Source: Prevotella sp. (GTDB lineage Bacteria; Bacteroidota; Bacteroidia; Bacteroidales; Bacteroidaceae). Taken from it: a stretch of DNA of 64,000 bases. Location of the stretch: contig JAEEWT010000008.1 of the NCBI GenBank assembly GCA_016287755.1, positions 1-64,000 of the forward strand, in the 5' to 3' direction. Shown one piece after another: positions 61,768 to 64,000 of this stretch. Made by a program: the position numbers and the translations under genes. A model generated the notes under the pieces. The model did not search any database. It was not told the DNA's origin and saw nothing but the letters and a program-made list of their open reading frames with translations. Every line of letters starts with the position of its first letter. The first letter of the stretch is position 1.

Positions 61768-62313
61768 ATGAAACACATGAAAGACACAGATAATCAGGAT
61801 TTGAAGCAGTTTCATTGTTCTCTCCTCATCAAGGACATGAGGGAGAAGGTTCAGATGCTCAAGAATTATGGCATGAGTGAAATGGAAATCATCTCTTGCC
61901 TTTTCAACGATCAATCGCTTCCTTTGCTGACAATCAGCAAGAACTATAGGATGTTTCTCGGAACGAATGGAGTGGAGGTGAAGATGGAACCTCTCGTCAA
62001 GGCGGTGTATCTGCTATTCCTGAATCATCCTGAAGGCATTCTTTTCAAGTGTCTTCCTGATTATAGGGAGGAACTGGCTATAATCTATGCCAAACTTAGG
62101 CCATGGGGATTATCAAATAGGGCGCTGCGAAGTATTGAGGATGTAACAAACCCCTTATTGAATTCCATCAACGAGAAGTGTGCCCGTATCAGAAAGGCTT
62201 TCCTCGATATTTTGGACGAACATGTGGCAGAGCAGTATTACATACAAGGTGAGAGAGGGGAGGCAAAGAAGATCTCCCTTCCCCGCGACTTGGTGGTGTG
62301 GGGAGTTATGTAG
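61768..62313 (+). CDS. Hypothetical helical protein
   Basis: A 181-residue soluble protein, mostly helical (MREKVQMLKNYGMSEMEIIS, PLVKAVYLLFLNHPEGILFK). The second part is reminiscent of winged-helix proteins (CARIRKAFLDILDEHVAEQY). No family recognised. It is 44 bp after the helicase gene and probably in the same transcript. Confidence 0.65.
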   Translation: MKHMKDTDNQDLKQFHCSLLIKDMREKVQMLKNYGMSEMEIISCLFNDQSLPLLTISKNYRMFLGTNGVEVKMEPLVKAVYLLFLNHPEGILFKCLPDYREELAIIYAKLRPWGLSNRALRSIEDVTNPLLNSINEKCARIRKAFLDILDEHVAEQYYIQGERGEAKKISLPRDLVVWGVM

Positions 62314-62349
62314 GTCGTTGTCTTACAATCCTGGTATACAATGTGTAAC

Positions 62350-62459
62350 TCATGGACTTACAAACAAGGCTGCTTAGTCAGTGTTATAAGGCTGATAACG
62401 ATGGGTTATAAGGCTAGTTAGACCTACTTATCAGCCTAGTTGGAGGGCGTTATAAGGCT
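62350..62459. repeat. 22-bp periodic array (iteron-like)
   Basis: Five units of exactly 22 bp ending in AAGGCT (units end at 62371, 62393, 62415, 62437, 62459; the fourth reads CAGCCT). Three share GTTATAAGGCT. Spacing of two helical turns puts all sites on one face. Confidence 0.65.
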
Positions 62460-62760
62460 TGTAGGATTTTGAAGGTCTACAGACGTTGAGAAAGTGTGAA
62501 GGATGTATTGAAAGAATGCTCCGCTAATACGCCTAATTGACTTATGATCAACAGGTTGTTGGTGGAGCAATTTACACCTTCCATCGTCTTTCTTGAAAAC
62601 TTACCCAGTTCTCGGATAATCTCGGTTCTACTCATAACCCCATTAAATTCCTCCGCCCTTATTCTTCTGGTAATCATGTAATTACCTAATAAAGCGGAGG
62701 AATAGGAGTGGGGGCTTAATAGGTACAGGAATCTGTCTCACTAAGGAGAAAAATGACATT
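62460..62760. other. Intergenic region after the array
   Basis: About 300 bp with no credible gene. I see no terminator hairpin, tRNA or inverted repeat here, and a short minus-strand frame at 62477-62677 has no promoter or family. Confidence 0.4.
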
Positions 62761-62762
62761 TC

Positions 62763-62818
62763 CACAAGGCTTGTGGGACAAAAATCCTTGGAAAAGGTTT
62801 AGATTTGAGTTATATTTG
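62763..62818 (+). promoter_or_regulatory. Palindrome-operator and promoter of the YbjN-like gene
   Basis: CACAAG-G-CTTGTG at 62763-62775, TTG at 62788-62790, 20 bp spacer, TATATTTG at 62811-62818. The ftsZ promoter has a close copy of this arrangement. Confidence 0.6.
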
Positions 62819-62833
62819 CAACAAAAAGAATGT

Positions 62834-63463
62834 ATGGGAGATTATTGGGTATTATTAGGGGTTGTGGCGTTTACGCTGTATCATATATACAAGTATTATC
62901 ATGACAAGCCAGAGGATTCGTATGATGAGTCGCTAGGAATTGCGGATGGGGTGGTGGTACCAGAATCAGGAACTGGAAAAGACGATTACTCAAATGGAGA
63001 AAACGATAGTGTAACGAGTATGGAAGAGATGATAGGAACGCGTGACTTGGTGTTTCAAACGCTGCGACGTATCGGTTGTGAGTATAGGGAGGAGGAAGAT
63101 AACAGAATCCTTTTCAGGTATCAGGGGGAACCGTTTTTGATCATTGCCACTAATGACTCATACTTTATTGAAGTATATGACAACTGGTGGTACAGTCTTT
63201 CCATAAATTGCGAGGTGGAAGAGTTTGCACGGTTGCAGAAGGTAATCAATTATATAAATGCTTTTGTGACCTGCACGGTGCTATACATAATCCATAAGGA
63301 ATTGGAGCAGATAGGTGTTCATACCAAGAAGAGTGTACTTTTCATTCCTCAGATTCCTAATTTAGACGGATATCTGGTCAGTGTACTGAACGAGTTCTTC
63401 AGGACCCAGCGTTTATTGATAACAGAATTGGAGAAGTACAAAGTGAGGGAAGAACAACTGTAA
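62834..63463 (+). CDS. YbjN-like membrane-anchored protein
   Basis: A 209-residue protein with one N-terminal membrane helix (YWVLLGVVAFTLYHIYKYY), an acidic linker and a C-terminal domain similar to YbjN/type III secretion chaperone-like folds (FQTLRRIGCEYREEEDNRIL, FRYQGEPFLIIATNDSYFIE). Function unknown. ATG at 62834 is used because the promoter ends at 62818; the longer frame starts before it. Shares promoter layout with ftsZ downstream. Confidence 0.7.
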   Translation: MGDYWVLLGVVAFTLYHIYKYYHDKPEDSYDESLGIADGVVVPESGTGKDDYSNGENDSVTSMEEMIGTRDLVFQTLRRIGCEYREEEDNRILFRYQGEPFLIIATNDSYFIEVYDNWWYSLSINCEVEEFARLQKVINYINAFVTCTVLYIIHKELEQIGVHTKKSVLFIPQIPNLDGYLVSVLNEFFRTQRLLITELEKYKVREEQL

Positions 63464-63500
63464 TCTGCATATAGACGGAAAAGAAATATTGTTTCTTCTT

Positions 63501-63557
63501 CACAAGCCTTGCGGTGCAATTTTCTTTTGGAAATATTCTGCTTTTTGATTATATTTG
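63501..63557 (+). promoter_or_regulatory. Operator-like site and promoter of ftsZ
   Basis: CACAAG-C-CTTGCG (63501-63513), TTG at 63527-63529, 20 bp spacer, TATATTTG at 63550-63557. Leader about 50 nt. Confidence 0.6.
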
Positions 63558-63611
63558 CAGTCAAAAAGGGAAAGGCATTACTGACCAACGAATGATAAGT
63601 AGAGAAAGAGC

Positions 63612-64000
63612 ATGGATACGATCTTGGATTTTGGAATTGTAGAGGATAAGATGCAGGGCATCATCAAGGTGATTGGCGTTGGTGGTGGCGGCTGCAATGC
63701 TGTGCGAAATATGTATAACGAGAGGGTGGAGGGAGTGACGTATGCGGTGTGTAACACGGATAGTCAGTCGCTCTCACGGTCGCCTGTGCCGGTGAAAATC
63801 ATGCTGGGAGAATCAGGACTCGGTGCTGGGGCTAATCCTGAATTGGGTAAAACGGAGGCAGAGAACAGTATTCATGATATAGAGAAACTGCTCTCTGACG
63901 GTACGAAAATGGTGTTCGTAACGGCTGGTATGGGTGGCGGTACGGGTACCGGGGCTGCTCCTGTGGTGGCTTCCGTGGCCAAGAAGATGGGATTGCTCAC
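63612..64000 (+). CDS. ftsZ: FtsZ-family cell-division GTPase (partial, 5' end)
   Basis: The first 129 residues of an FtsZ protein, which runs off the right edge. It starts [20 protein letters not shown], with [14 protein letters not shown] (nucleotide-binding loop), CNTDSQSL and the tubulin signature [13 protein letters not shown] near residue 105. FtsZ forms the division ring. The upstream gene is a YbjN-like protein, not ftsA, so this is outside the usual division-and-wall cluster and may be a second copy. Confidence 0.9.
   Translation, partial: MDTILDFGIVEDKMQGIIKVIGVGGGGCNAVRNMYNERVEGVTYAVCNTDSQSLSRSPVPVKIMLGESGLGAGANPELGKTEAENSIHDIEKLLSDGTKMVFVTAGMGGGTGTGAAPVVASVAKKMGLL

Noticed and set aside
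62477..62677. A 66-codon minus-strand frame
   Set aside because: No promoter, no family and no neighbour in operon distance.

Overview
The window reads as Bacteroidales, most likely Prevotella or a close relative. Promoters are of the TTG-N19-21-TAnnTTTG type, most genes lack Shine-Dalgarno sites, and there are many secreted proteins and lipoproteins. Recognisable family-level genes include rprX/rprY-like two-component genes, a DUF4251 lipoprotein, a BspA-type leucine-rich protein, a Bacteroidales-type ribosomal rpsF-rpsR-rplI cluster and long LpxK, SppA, Tex and HemG proteins. No species call is possible from the sequence alone.

Layout. (1) 1-6.1 kb, minus strand: the upstream part of an operon with a large SNF2-type helicase, a small SH3-like protein, a DUF4391 protein and an AlbA_2/HATPase protein. 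It looks like part of a defence or restriction cluster that continues off the left edge. (2) 6.4-47.9 kb: mostly core genome. It holds a GH36 alpha-galactosidase, tRNA-Phe, the operon sppA-lpxK-punA-thiL, an SDR, tex, an ABC-F protein, an M13 metallopeptidase, a membrane-anchored AraC-type regulator next to secreted proteins, metA with a U32 peptidase, hemG with a TonB receptor, lactate permease, hemW, an EF-G-like GTPase, the rprXY pair, and rpsF-rpsR-rplI. (3) 47.9-63.5 kb: an accessory region. It starts with a 700-bp gene-free element bounded by about 97-bp inverted repeats. Then come an ADP-ribosylglycohydrolase, repeat proteins, a WYL regulator, a DUF3800 protein, and a minus-strand unit of two tiny genes enclosing structured DNA and a tRNA-like sequence without a D stem. 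After these lies a two-gene signalling system: a 993-aa kinase with a dead-methyltransferase/specificity-like front and a histidine-kinase rear, followed by a receiver protein with an unknown output domain. The region ends with paired paralogous unknowns and a PIF1-type helicase. (4) At the right edge: a YbjN-like membrane protein and the 5' part of an ftsZ gene.

The best candidate for an undescribed system is the kinase/receiver pair at 54.3-58.5 kb. Its promoter and the promoter of the downstream three-gene operon (58.7-61.7 kb) carry the same inverted-repeat operator (GTTCC-N9-GGAACC) at exactly the same distance from the -33 and -7 boxes. This suggests that both operons form one regulon or one functional module.

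A second genome-wide theme is a set of short repeats, mostly with a 7-nt period and often in inverted pairs. They lie between genes and also inside coding sequences (tex, ABC-F, hemW, U32 peptidase), where they are read through in frame as foreign peptide inserts. A separate GC-rich hairpin repeat sits once between genes and twice inside coding sequences.
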